Of a stretch of DNA of 64,000 nucleotides, positions 34,145 through 45,257 are shown piece by piece (positions within the stretch are counted from its first letter, which is position 1; each line of letters starts with the position of its first letter). Position numbers and translations under genes: made by a program. The DNA comes from Phytophthora sp. 'mugwort'. Taxonomy: Eukaryota; Oomycota; Peronosporomycetes; Peronosporales; Peronosporaceae. Below the pieces are notes generated by a model. The model was not told the origin of the DNA and ran no database searches. It worked only from the letters and a program-made list of their open reading frames with translations. Where the stretch lies: assembly GCA_033558025.1 (NCBI GenBank), contig JAUCEF010000014.1:3100001-3164000 (forward strand). The letters are read 5' to 3'.

Positions 34145-35937
34145 TTAGAAGGTGGGCAGCGTACGTGTCTCGGCCCACGCGTGATTGGGCTCCATCCACA
34201 CCTGCACTTTCTCGAACGTAGCGTTGCCCGAAGCTGTCAAAGCAATGCCGTCCGACTTCGTCTGCGTGGCGCACGGGTAGAGATACGAGCCGACAGCGCG
34301 AAGCGGCCGTTGACGAACAATTCGACACTCGACACGTCCACGAACACGTGGAAGCTCAGCTTCTCGTGGGTGGCTTCACACACGCATTTTTTTGAAGCAC
34401 CCGTGAACAGGTCGTACAGGTAGAAGTAACCCCAAGTCGACTAAGAGATCGGCTTCACGCCGTAATCAGCAAACACGGCGCAGTCAGCAGTTGAACTCTT
34501 GGAGCGGTCGATTATCACCTTCTACTCCGCGTCGTCGTACATGATCGTGGTCACCTCGTCACCCGCAGAGCTGCGGCGGACCTCGAAACCGACCTTGCTA
34601 CCGCGTTCAAACTCCGGCACCTCAGCGATCAGCTCGAACGAAGCACCCACCGACTTCAGCACATGGGACGAACCGTCCACCGACACGCTGGCCACCTGCA
34701 GTGTGTTGTCGTTGCGCAGCAGCTTCAGGTCGGCAAGAGTCTTGGAAATGGAATCTTGCTCTGCTTGGCCGAACCGTCAGAACACGACACGTCCTTCGAG
34801 TCGGACACGATCCAGTCGCCCTTGCCCACGAGGTGCTGGTCGACGTCGTAGATGTCGCGCACGATAGTGATGCCTACCTCGCGCGGCACTGAAAGCATGC
34901 CATCCCAACCCTGAGGCTGTCCTGCAGTGAAGTTGTTGTCCTCGATGATCCGACCGATCAGAACGTTCTTGCCGTTCTTGTCAGTGTAGATGCTGTCGGC
35001 GTACCAGTCGCTGCGGTCCGATACACCTACCATCTTAGGCGTGAACAGACCCGTCTCAGCGCCGCCGGAGATCGAGCCCGTGGTCCACATCGGGGACGGG
35101 TCGGGTCACCCTCGGCAGCGAACAGCATCACGTCGTGGAGCTCACCGTCCTCGTCCGTCTTTTCACGGTAGATGGTGGTCTCAAAGTTGTAGCCCCAGTT
35201 CGCGCTGTAGGGGGAGAACACGGTGTTCTTCTCCTGTGCGAGAAGGTAGCCCTTGTATTCCCAGTTCAGGTAGTCCTCGGCGTGATAGAGGAAGATACGG
35301 GGACCGACGTCGTGAATGCCGCCAGCGACAATGACGTAGTTGCTGCGATTAAAGGCGTTGTAGCCGAAGTGAGCATCAAGCGACTGCGAGTGGAATGGGT
35401 GGGGGTCACGCCACCCGGTCACGTTAAGACCCTGCGGCGGCAACTCGATCGCAGGCTTGCTGCTTCTGCCAGGTCTTGCCGCCATCGTCCGTCGTGACGT
35501 ACATGACGAGCTCGCCGAAGAGGTACTCGACTCCACGAAAGGGGGGAAAACATTGACACCCGTGTAGAAGACGGTGTGCTTGCCTTCAATGGCGCATGGC
35601 AAGCCCGAGAACACACCGAGGTTGTCCCACTTGTCCTCGAGAGGACGGAGCGCCTCCGGGTAGTCCTTCCAGGTCATGTTGCCCCAGACCATTGCGTTCA
35701 GGTTCGACTGGTAGAACATGTGATACAGATCGGTGGCCTCGGCCTCGTCGTAGTACGGCGCGCACGGGTCGTTCATCCAGTTATTCCGAGAGGTAAAGTG
35801 GTAAACCGGGCAGAATTGGTCGAAGAGACGGTTCCAGGTTCGGCCGCGACGACGGCCTGTGCATGAGCCGTCTGCGGGTTGAAGACAAAGGCGGTGACGA
35901 AGGCACCGAGGGTGATAACGCTTGGGATCACCTTCAT
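34145..35937 (-). pseudogene. Secreted GH32 beta-fructofuranosidase (invertase), broken
   Basis: GH32 enzymes split sucrose or fructans outside the cell. From the start at 35937 comes a signal peptide (MKVIPSVITLGAFVTAFVF, then AHAQ). After a frameshift near 35830 the catalytic start reads NNWMNDPCAPYY, with the nucleophile Asp in MNDP. Further on lie YHMFYQSN, FSGLPCAIEGKHTVFYTG and the GWRDPHPF box (about 35420). A segment GAETGLFTPKMVGVSDRS is read after another shift near 35100. The C-terminal beta-sandwich (34740-34145) includes VFVDVSSVELFVNGRF. I count about five frameshifts and two in-frame stops (34522-34524 and 34441-34443). Total span matches a protein of about 600 residues. Flanked by transposon relics, it looks like a host gene that decayed recently, since motifs are well kept. 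Confidence 0.85.
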
Positions 35938-36342
35938 GCTTGAAAAGTCGGTCTGTCTTGGCTCGGAGTGGCAAAGGAAAATGAGGAATGACAATTGGAA
36001 CTTCAGGCATTTTTTTTTTGCCCCGGCCAAAAGCGCTCCTGCAGCATCAAAGGAGCCAAAGACGGCGATCGTACCCGAGTCGCCTAGGTTTGAGTATAGG
36101 ATTTGGGTAATCAACGCTGCTTTTGACTATGCGATATGATGGACTTGATACGTTGTTCGACTCCTTTGACTTGGATCGCTCGATTAAAAAAGCTCTGGAG
36201 TTAACTTGTCTGACTTTTGCACACGTGCCCCAAACTTCAACGGAGAGTTTCCGTTCCGAACGTTGACGTGATGCCCGGCAAGCAAGCCAAGCACCCTTCG
36301 TTCGAAAATATTTCCCGTTCATTGGGCAGTGGCTATGCAGCG
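35938..36342. other. Upstream region of the invertase pseudogene
   Basis: Non-coding. An ORF continues in frame past the likely start (to 36114), but the Met at 35937 begins a clean signal peptide. I see no promoter element I would defend. Confidence 0.4.
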
Positions 36343-36429
36343 GATGCTTTTTTGTGCAAGTCGGTTAGCATAACTTACTGTACCGGTATGCCGTAACCTA
36401 TGCTAACCGGCTTGAACAAAAAAAACATC
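36343..36429. repeat. Short inverted-repeat element (MITE-like), 87 bp
   Basis: Arms of about 30 bp pair with only a few mismatches: TCGGTTAGCATA (36361-36372) and TATGCTAACCGG (36399-36410), each flanked by a T-run or A-run and by GATGC / CATC ends. The centre is about 26 bp. Confidence 0.75.
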
Positions 36430-36747
36430 GTTGCTTGCTAGCCGATGATCCCTTTGCAAATCAAAGCGGGAACAAACAATTTATTCCTCTGAAAGGGTAA
36501 TCCTCATGGGTATACCGAATAGTGGGGCGATAAAATATTAAAAAAAATACCACCTACTTGGTACTTGTAGCCATTTTTCACAACCATCCCTAGCAGCCCT
36601 TCGCCCTTGTTTAATTCGCTGCAGCCACTCGTTCAGTCATGCTCTCGAGGATCCATGCCCCAAACCCGATGTCAGTGACGTAGCCCCTGAATCCACCACT
36701 CACGAAGACTTCTGCGGTGTCGAGGAGTATGATAACGCTGATAATGA

Positions 36748-36820
36748 CGAGCGTGCAGTCGCTCGTGGTGTCGAGCGTGCAGTCGCTCGTGGTGTCGAGC
36801 GTGCAGTCACTCCTGATGTC
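36748..36820. repeat. 24-bp tandem repeat, three units
   Basis: Units CGAGCGTGCAGTCGCTCGTG... start at 36748, 36772 and 36796, the last with two or three changes. They may code for an eight-residue repeat (ERAVARGV) on the plus strand, at the start of the LINE relic. Confidence 0.8.
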
Positions 36821-36823
36821 GGG

Positions 36824-39800
36824 TTGGGACTGAAACATAGAAAAGATCGTCACAAGTGGATCGCCAAGCTTCTCATCTGCGCTGCCAAAGCTCATCATGT
36901 TGAGCTTACATCGTGGCATCACCCTACAGGTCCTGGATTTTTTGGAGACTTCCTGATTGGCTTCTTCGGATTGGACAGCTTCGAAATGACATTCAAAAGG
37001 AGGCCCAAAATCTCCTTACCGTCCTGCAAACATCAAGCAATCCGGGGCTAGCGTGGAAATTCTGGAAGCAAAGAATGAAAGGTTACTTAAAAAGTGCCAG
37101 AAAAGTTTGAAGCGGAAGCTGTTCTTGTCCAATCCCGTCAACAGTTGGAGGAATGTGCTGCTGCCTTGGCTCGAGATCGAGATGATGAAAGAGCTGCTGT
37201 TGACCTCTACTTCGCCAAGCAGCGCTACACAGACAGTAAAGAAGAGTGGATAGAACTCCAACGAGGAATAGGTTTCGAGCAGTCTGTGACGGAAGCGGAA
37301 AAGAGCTCTTCTTACTTCTTTCGAGCCCCACGCCATGAATTGCGAAACACTCCGTTCGATTCCATCAAATGCGACGATGGTTCAGTTCAAACGACCCTGT
37401 AAGAATTACACACGGATTTCAGGAACATTGGGGCAGCATTTTTGGAGACCCCCAATATGCTCAGAACGAGCCGTCACCCGATAGTCGAGCTCAGCAACGC
37501 CTGTTAGACTCCATAGACCAGAAAACTGAAGCCAGAAGCAAGGGAAAGCCTTGAAAGCGACCTAACCAGTGAAGAATTTGGAGAAGCAATACGCTCCATG
37601 CGTTCTCACTCAGCTCCAGGCCCAGACGTGTTTACCTCAGCTTTCTTCCAAATCGACCCAGATCTCTTCGAAAAAAATCTGCTAATTGTGTTTCGGTACC
37701 AACTTGAAAGAGGAAAACTCCTTCCGCATCAGCGCTATGCCTCAGTAGCGTTGCTGTTCAAGAAAGGTGATCGAACGGATCTTGGTAACTCTCGACCCAT
37801 TACGCTGATACCTGTTGAAGTGAAGGTGCTGTCTCGGGTTTTAGCGGATCGAATGAAACCTTTCATGACATCGCTGATACATCCTGATCAGAAAGGGTTT
37901 ATTGCAGGACGCTCGATACATCACCAAGTCATTCTCGTTCGCGATCTTCAACATTTGGTAACAATCCGTCACGGGAAAGGAGTTGCTGCATTTCTCGATT
38001 TTGCAGAGGCACACGATAGAGTCAATCGCGAATATCTTTTTAAAGTGATGGAACAACAAGGATTTGGACAGCATTTTCTCTCCTGGATCCGCCTAATGTA
38101 CAAAGGGTCAATGTGATCACTGATGATAAATGGGTGGGCACAAGATCCACTTGAACCATCATGAGGAGTTAAACAAGGCGATCCCTTGTCACCGTTTCTT
38201 TTTGCTCTATCGCTGGAGCCGCTGGGAAATTTGCTTCGTGCTGAAAGACAGCTAGGTATTGATATTGATGGCGCGTTATCCATCCCGGCTGATTTTTTCT
38301 GATGACACGGTTCTCTTTGTCCAAGATGTTTCCTTCCTTCAAGAGTAATTGCTGATTGTGGATTGTTATTGTGCTGGATCTGGAGCAATGCTGAACCAGT
38401 CCAAAAGTGTCATAATGAGTATCAGAGCCCCCGTGCTGGAACCCCTTCGGTCACTTCAGAACGGAGACAGTCAGATATCTTGGGATCCCGTTTAGTAATG
38501 CTGACACATCAACGCTACTAGCAACTCAATTGGATAAGAAGTTGATAACAAGACTTCAACTCTGGAAAGGTCGAGCCCGAACTTTGCTTGGAAGACGTAT
38601 TCTTGTGCAAGCCCTCATTTTGTCGCTACTCTGGTACTTCACGACAACAGTCAATATTCCTACCCGATTTATACAGCGTTGGCAAAGCCTTGTGACGCGC
38701 TATGTACTTGACAACAGAGTGAGCACAGGTCCAGGTGGAATAAATATTGTCGAAGCTCATTTGCTATGCAACGTCGGGATCTAGATGGAGTTGGTGTTCC
38801 AGACATCGCATCGAGTATTTTCGGAAACAACGAGTCGTTCTCCTCCAACAGCTTGTCAAAGTGCGGCACTCACATAGTGAGTCAAGTGAGTCCGTCTGGT
38901 ACCGGCCAATTGCGGAATTGCTACGAGTTTGGTACGGACAATTTTCGCGCGTGTGGTCGGGTGATTTCTTATTGCAAGACCCTCCTCGTCCGCCAGGATG
39001 GAAAGCAATCATGTTTCCGTATGGTGGAGGAACTTGTTCAAAGACTGGAAGAAGTTGAAGTGGATAAGTTGTCATTCACTTCGCTGCACACGAGTCAAAA
39101 TTCTACAACATGCACTTTTCAGGTTATGGTGGAATTCGTCACGCGACTTTCAGATTTGGTATCCTCACGACTCGTGCTACAAGCCTCTGGGAGAAGGATC
39201 GATAAAGTTTCGACGACTTTGCCATGCCCTCGCATCGAAGCAAATATGCTGCTTAGGAGATTTCCTAGACTCATCGCATCGGTGGCCCACGTTCCAACAT
39301 TTCTTCTGCAAAGTGTGCACTGAACTACAGCCGCTGCTTGGATCCAAAATTGAATTGGCAGACATATCCGTGCTGTATCGTCAGCTGACCAAGTTTTCAA
39401 GCGTGTATTGCCTACCTCGGAAGCGGGTGGGATACAAATAGTGTCTCGAAAGGTGACACCTCCAACTTATGGGCTTCTTGTGGTGAAAAAGGCACTCCGT
39501 TTTTTCCCGATCTTCGATCCGAAGATTGGAAGAAGTTGCTCCGACCTGCGAGAGTTGTGGAAAACCACCCAATTCAGGTGCTGGAATGCCCACCAGCGCT
39601 CATTCACTCGACGTTGTCTGAGATAATATGGCTTCGACGGTGTCTCATCCCGGTTGTTCACGACGTAATGCTGCGATTATACTTTGGCGATCTCATTATG
39701 GGGTCACGGCTGTACTTCCTGAAGTCGTTGAATCCAACAATCCAACAATGTGTGCGAGACTCGTGCGTGGCTATCGGAACAGCTGAGCATCGATTTTTGT

Positions 39801-40245
39801 CTTGCCCGGCTTTGACGGAGATGTGGCAATCGCTGTGGAGTCCGTGGAGCAAAGTGTTCAAAGGAAGGCTTGAGTGGAGATTGCTGCTCTTCCAAAGTTA
39901 AGTGACATTAATTCAGACTGGAGACAGCAACACAAGATAATTTTGATGCTGTGGAGAATACACACGGCGATTGTGTTCCATCTTACGTGGAGACTACGAA
40001 ACGACATCCTATTCGGAGAACACAAGCTCAGAAACCCAGCGTTCAAAATGTGAGTGCTTACTTTCGCAGCCATTACAGATTTGTGTACCGGCACGCGCGG
40101 GAATTAAAGATAAACGGCGAGCCCGCTGCCTCTGTTCTCAAACGACTGAGCTTTAAAGTCCCCATAGCTTTCAATGTGACGTCACGACAGTGTCGAATCT
40201 GGGTTCCGCATCTGTATCACAATAGCATTACGAATAGGTAGCTAG
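36824..40245 (+). pseudogene. LINE (non-LTR retrotransposon) ORF2 relic
   Basis: 37598-38116 carries the RT N-terminal half: SAPGPDVFTSAFFQ, ARVALLFKKGD-like SVALLFKKGDRTD, NSRPITLIPVEVKVLSR, HPDQKGFIAGRSIHHQV and the first catalytic Asp in FLDFAEAHDRVN. Then come GVKQGDPLSPFLFALSLEPL (about 38168-38225) and the FSDDT catalytic box read after a frameshift (about 38290-38310). The thumb and long C-terminal part continues in pieces (38530-38784 with LWKGRARTLLGRRILVQ; 39536-39901 with a TAEHRFLSCPALTEMW Cys/His segment) to about 40240. No target duplication or poly-A tail could be seen. A TTCTTCTTC run follows at about 40285. Confidence 0.8.
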
Positions 40246-40961
40246 CAGAGACGGTATATCCTTTAGTTAATCAACTTATTTCTTCTTCTTCTTCTCATCC
40301 GCGCTGCTTCAACGCGCAAGCTGGACAGGTCTGTGAGGGGACTTCGTGAGATGCAGCGAAAACTACGAGATGAGCAAGGCAGGAAGCAAGGGTATACATA
40401 GGCAGCAGTCCTTGCTGGTCCTTGCTGGGCTTCTTCGGAAAAACCTGCACATAGTGACGTTCCTATAGTTATTCACCCCGAGACTGGAAAAAAATTGCTG
40501 GCAATTCTGTATTTCTTATTGCGTTCAACGGGTGAGAGGGAACAATTACTTAGGTTTGTAGAGTGTTTGTCATCGAGAACCATGTTATTATTCCTGTTGA
40601 GGATGTATTCCAAAACTAAGGATCCACATTGAGGGGTTCATCTGTAGCAGGATCAAGCGAAAAAGCTATGTCCACGAAGATAAAAACCGTACAATCTCGG
40701 GGTGATGACGGGATACCTTCAAGGGATTTCGCCGCAAGGGACGCTTGCGGCGAAATGCCAATCCGGCTTGTAGCTTCAAGAGCACGCATCTCCATCCTTC
40801 CATCGTGGCCTATCCGTAAGCACGTCTTAGTCATCGATAAAGTAGCGGCAGAACTGGCAGCTCTGTGCTTGTGAACTGACCTGGCAGACGCTAAAGTGAG
40901 AGCGCGCAAAACAAAATCGGTCTTACTTAATACTATTACAGAAGAGATAGAGCCGTCTTGA
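40246..40961. other. Spacer with a 13-bp perfect hairpin
   Basis: No convincing gene. Overlapping ORFs on both strands (plus 40629-40874, minus 41044-40616) have no motif. The hairpin ATTTCGCCGCAAG / CTTGCGGCGAAAT with a 5-nt loop sits at 40726-40756. Confidence 0.45.
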
Positions 40962-41336
40962 ATGACCAAGAGTTTTGGAGGAAGGGCTTTTGGGGGGATA
41001 GGTGAGTTTATTTTCTTAGCGAGCCCCAGCCACCCACCAAACACGGGGAGCAGCGACAGCGTCGAGGGGCGTGCTATATCGAGTAGCGAGGCTAGTGCGT
41101 CTAGCTCCTCCAGTCTATCTGAGGACGATGATTACAACAGCGAGGAACTCGCCGCTAACGACGTAGTGGAGCAGCATATCGAGGTGGTGCTGAATACTTC
41201 GTGCTGTAAGAATGAATGCTTCTCTTCTTGCGCAGAAGACGCCATCGGCTTCCTTAGGGGATACACGCAGCGACAGTATTTACATTTTCCCGAACCAATC
41301 GACGTTGAAGATGCACGCACCCCAAAGAGAGCCTGA
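40962..41336 (+). CDS. Unrecognised Ser/acidic ORF with a Cys-Cys motif, 124 residues
   Basis: The protein has a Ser-rich stretch (SSSEASASSSSSLSEDDD) followed by an acidic helix and a CCKNECFSSCAEDAIGFLRG segment. The CC-K-x-x-C spacing looks like the start of a conserved domain seen before transposase-like regions, but I cannot name it. The frame ends soon after, so it is probably the 5' fragment of a larger gene or element. A companion region upstream (40629-40874) shows no motif. Confidence 0.35.
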   Translation: MTKSFGGRAFGGIGEFIFLASPSHPPNTGSSDSVEGRAISSSEASASSSSSLSEDDDYNSEELAANDVVEQHIEVVLNTSCCKNECFSSCAEDAIGFLRGYTQRQYLHFPEPIDVEDARTPKRA

Positions 41337-42104
41337 CGGAAGAAGGCACTGAGCACAGACAGCGAAAGCAAAGTAGATGAAGAGTAAGCCGCCACTAATA
41401 AAAATCGGTCTTAAATCACATGGATACACGTGCATAAGACAGGGCAAATTTGTTTATTTATAAAAAATCAAATAGCGTTTTGGCGTTTTTAACAGTGTTT
41501 TAGCTGAAACGGATGCCAGTAAGAATTATACTCCCGAAACAATTAATTTTAATTAAAATTTATCAATAATTGAAAAATGTTTTGTAAGTTCAGCTCGGAC
41601 TAGATATTAATCTTTATCAATAATAATAAAATTGGCAGTTTGGCATTAACACCGGTTTTGTTTTGAACGAGCCCAAGTACCAGTAGTGACTAGCGTTTTC
41701 TCATGCTTGTATTTTTCTTAGCTTTTATCTACCTGGTTTCTCGGTCTCATCATATTTAAAGTCATAATGAACACGTTACGACGGCGTGGGCGACTGAATC
41801 GAGTGAGTCTTTGCAGCAACGCGACACAAAAAATGTCGACTGTAGCCTGACAAACCGACGTCTGGGGGGGGGGGTCAAGCTCTTTGTTCAAGGAGCGTGT
41901 CACTACGATCCCTTCTCTTCACACATTCTCTTTGTGCGTCCTCATCTCTGCCGAGGCTGCTTCGCCGCTGCAACACTCGGGACGCTAACAGCCTAACAAC
42001 TAATTAAACACTCGTACCTGCGAGCCGTATACGCACGTCGACAGTAATAGGCTTGTTTTTCAGTCCCCAAAACCTGGAAAAAAACAAGCTAATCCAATGT
42101 TTCT
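41337..42104. other. AT-rich spacer downstream of the poly(A) polymerase gene
   Basis: No gene seen. 41.44-41.65 kb is strongly AT-rich with runs such as AATTAATTTTAATTAAAATTT. It presumably includes the 3' flank of the minus-strand gene. Confidence 0.5.
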
Positions 42105-45100
42105 TCACCCAGCCTGCGTTCCAGGATAAGACCGTGGTGCGTTACGATAATCACGGTGATACTTCCGCTGGCCTCCCGCATACTTGCGCGGGCCACCACC
42201 GCTCCGCCACTTGCCATTGCGATTGTAACTGTTCACATAGTAAGGAGGACGGAACGATGGCGTGTTGCTCTGTGAGAAGCCCATCTTTTCCAGATCGTCC
42301 GTGTATTTTGCGCGTTCCAGCTCAGCGTTGCTGCGTTCGAACCGGAAAACGAAGTCAGGCAGCTCTTCCCAGCTCATTACCTTTGCATCAGCAGTCATAT
42401 CTGGCTGCTTGTCCTCCATCTGCTGCAAATCGGTCGCCAAAAAGAACCGAATGGTCTGCTCCAACATCTTTTTCATCTCGGGATCATCTTTCGGTTGAAT
42501 GGTTTGATGCCGACGGTTGTGGAATTCAATACCAATAAACATGCACGACCCAGGTCCCTGCCGCTCCGCGTCATTCGTGTGGGGGAAATAGCGCGGGAAC
42601 GCATGTACTCGCGAAACGGGTGATACGTGGTGTAGATTTTCCACCAGTTTTCGCAGCCGCGACTGAACAAACATGCCCCACTTGTGCATTGCACTCTTAG
42701 AATCCGCCTGGAAGTTGAACACCATATACGAACTGTATCGGATAAAAAAGTTCGACGGCTGGAAGAGTTTGTCCCAAGCACCTGCCTCGTTCACATCCAG
42801 AGCGTCGCCTGGTCCCGATCGAACAGCATTCAGTGGCTGGTCGAAAGCGGGCATTGACGTAGCCATGCACACCATCGCTGCCTTTAGGTCCGCTTCTGAG
42901 CTCTCTGGTGACGGAGCACTCGTAGGAAACGGCTTGGAGATGCTTACAGCGATTTCAGCCAAGTAACGTGCGCGCCAAAACTCTTCATAAATCACAGAGA
43001 ACGTTGGCTGAGAGACCTGAACCGAAGAATTCATGTGTGGATACGCTGGCGTAATGATCGGCATGATATGTGACCGATCAAAAACGCTCTGGCGGGGATC
43101 CCACATATCAAATCCCAGCCCAGCGTCGTAAACCATGTTGAGCATAACGGGTTGCGGCCACTGCCACTCCGATAGCACTTGAAAGAACCGCACAAAGATC
43201 TTTGCAGGCTCTGCATTCGGGTACATTTGGCACACAAACGCAACCAAGATAGCCCAGCTGATACCACCCAAGTAACCCAACTTAGCTGAGTAAATTCCAC
43301 GACGGCGCGCCCACGCGCGCACAGCTCGTAGTACTATCCGGTACTCGCGACGCTTCGGTACCAAACACAGTAGCATCGAACTGACTCGAGGAGCATTCAG
43401 AGCCTTCATCGAGGTTTCATGCACACCAACCAACATGTGATCGGAATCAATATTTTGGTTGGGTTCCACACTTGATACAGGTAGCCGGGCAAAGAGCAGG
43501 TCCATACGCACCCCCAAGAACGACAGCGAAATGAGTGGCACGTAAGCATTGGGCACAGGTGCAAGGTGAGAAACTCCTGTTGTCTGCTCCAGAAGGTGAC
43601 AGAACGAACCGAAGAAGTCGTCATGGGTCACATGCCATGGCGCGACGCACACAGCATCAATATCTGAGTTGGGATCATCTAAACCCAGGCGATAGGATCC
43701 AGCAAGGAAGAGCGACCCTTTCGTGAGTGCGATGTGCTCTTCACTCAGCTCCCGCTCCCGTCCAACCATCTTCACCCATTTAGTAAGCAAGTCTGACAAT
43801 TGCTTCAATACTTGCAACTTGTGCATACGAGCCTCAAAGGCATCAGCAGGCGAAATGTCGTCCACGTAGTCCACAAACGACTGCAAAGCACCTGAATCCA
43901 TCGTCGGCTGCATGGGGCTCTCCACAACACTCCCGACAGCTGGTACCAAGTGACACTTGTGGTACAATACATCACGAGCTTCGTCCAGATACCCTTCGCA
44001 AATATTAGAGAACAAATTCTGCTGCAATTGCGTGGAAATCACCCCTTGCTGAGCTGCGTGCTGTACCGACCACGACAAAGCGTTCGACTCCTCGTACTCA
44101 CGGTTCGCTACAAACTCTGCCGACAAGTTATTGATCCGGTCTAGCAGCAAATACGCCTCTTCATCCTCCTCGTCGCAGTTCGACAGCATACTCGACAGTT
44201 CGTCCTGTTCTTGGCAAGCTTCCATCTCGTTTAAGTCACTACGACGGTGCGAGCCGAAATGATACAGTGGACTGTGTCGAGGACTCGGACACGAAGACTC
44301 AGCCGTCGACTCACTGTTTGTATCGTCACAGTCCAGAAAGTCGTCGTCACTGTCGAATACCTTCCGCGAGTGGTGTCTACTACCAGTGGAGCATTTAACT
44401 GCTAAATCGTGCGACAAATCGTCTGAAGAGATAGATTCTTGACCGGTAGACGGATGGGAGACCGACCCAATACGCTTATGAAGCTGAGATGAGACTGCCG
44501 CGCTGGTTGTATCGTTCTTTCCCGTCTTCTTCGTTGAATTGCCGCCCTCAATTGCCTTAATGGGGCTACTGTCACAAGATGAACTAGAAAGCGTCTCTTG
44601 AGTATCGGAATCGGAAGGAGTTCCTAATAGCAACGAGGCTCGACGTAAAAGCACTCGATCATTTGATACTGCTCGGAGTCGCGGGCTTCCAGTGTTCCGG
44701 ATCGACCCATCGACTTTCTCTGACGATGAATTCGCTTTGTGAAGCGAAAGCGAAGAAGCTGAACAGCTCTGCAGCGATTGACTGGCGCGTTTGCGCCCCT
44801 TGAAACTCTCGTTCGAACCGTGCAATAATTTTTCTCGCTCGCACAATTCTTCCAGAGGTGTTGGCTTCTTTATCGTCCCTGAGTTTGCCTTGGGGGAGCT
44901 GTTGGGACTGACACTTTCTCCCTTCTTGTCGTGGTGTTTGCGTCCGTGGTGCGACTTGAGCGCCTCGCAGCGCTTCTTAAAGCTCGAGCTCTCGACGATC
45001 TTCGTGATGCTGCGAGAGCGGATGTGACGCGGGCCGTGCGTCTGTTGAGTCTTCTTGTCGCCGTGGCCTTTAGCCTTGGGTGGTGACTGCACGGACTGGT

Positions 45101-45257
45101 TCGTCAGCGGCAGAGACGTCGACGTCGGCGGGGAACGCACTACGACGTCCTTGAAGGAGAAAACGCGCTTGGATGGCGCGTGGGCGACCATGGGGGCCGG
45201 GTCCTGCAGCTCCTGCGCACGCATCACGGCGCTGCTGCTGTCGTGCCGCATTACCAT
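42105..45257 (-). CDS. Poly(A) polymerase with long Ser-rich N-terminal extension
   Basis: Adds adenosines to mRNA 3' ends in the nucleus. One open frame of 1,050 codons, no intron. Residues 1-430 are Ser-rich, basic to acidic and low in complexity. The canonical PAP fold begins at about 450. The nucleotidyltransferase box is GSYRLGLDDPNSDIDAV (520-536) with Asp532 and Asp534, and the third metal ligand is Asp586 in VRMDLLFARL. RRREYRIVLRAVRAWARRRG-type and YLGGISWAILVAFVCQMYP segments (637-680) form the central domain. WDPRQSVFDRSHIMPIITPAYP (719-740) and VSQPTFSVIYEEF follow. The RNA-binding domain extends to about 915 and a Gly/Arg/Tyr-rich tail ends the protein (1014-1050). All catalytic residues are kept. 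A TAA stop two codons upstream in frame fixes the start. Confidence 0.93.
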   Translation of the reverse strand: MVMRHDSSSAVMRAQELQDPAPMVAHAPSKRVFSFKDVVVRSPPTSTSLPLTNQSVQSPPKAKGHGDKKTQQTHGPRHIRSRSITKIVESSSFKKRCEALKSHHGRKHHDKKGESVSPNSSPKANSGTIKKPTPLEELCEREKLLHGSNESFKGRKRASQSLQSCSASSLSLHKANSSSEKVDGSIRNTGSPRLRAVSNDRVLLRRASLLLGTPSDSDTQETLSSSSCDSSPIKAIEGGNSTKKTGKNDTTSAAVSSQLHKRIGSVSHPSTGQESISSDDLSHDLAVKCSTGSRHHSRKVFDSDDDFLDCDDTNSESTAESSCPSPRHSPLYHFGSHRRSDLNEMEACQEQDELSSMLSNCDEEDEEAYLLLDRINNLSAEFVANREYEESNALSWSVQHAAQQGVISTQLQQNLFSNICEGYLDEARDVLYHKCHLVPAVGSVVESPMQPTMDSGALQSFVDYVDDISPADAFEARMHKLQVLKQLSDLLTKWVKMVGRERELSEEHIALTKGSLFLAGSYRLGLDDPNSDIDAVCVAPWHVTHDDFFGSFCHLLEQTTGVSHLAPVPNAYVPLISLSFLGVRMDLLFARLPVSSVEPNQNIDSDHMLVGVHETSMKALNAPRVSSMLLCLVPKRREYRIVLRAVRAWARRRGIYSAKLGYLGGISWAILVAFVCQMYPNAEPAKIFVRFFQVLSEWQWPQPVMLNMVYDAGLGFDMWDPRQSVFDRSHIMPIITPAYPHMNSSVQVSQPTFSVIYEEFWRARYLAEIAVSISKPFPTSAPSPESSEADLKAAMVCMATSMPAFDQPLNAVRSGPGDALDVNEAGAWDKLFQPSNFFIRYSSYMVFNFQADSKSAMHKWGMFVQSRLRKLVENLHHVSPVSRVHAFPRYFPHTNDAERQGPGSCMFIGIEFHNRRHQTIQPKDDPEMKKMLEQTIRFFLATDLQQMEDKQPDMTADAKVMSWEELPDFVFRFERSNAELERAKYTDDLEKMGFSQSNTPSFRPPYYVNSYNRNGKWRSGGGPRKYAGGQRKYHRDYRNAPRSYPGTQAG

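Noticed and set aside
40726..40756. Bacterial-type terminator
   Set aside because: There is no T-run and the setting is a eukaryotic genome.
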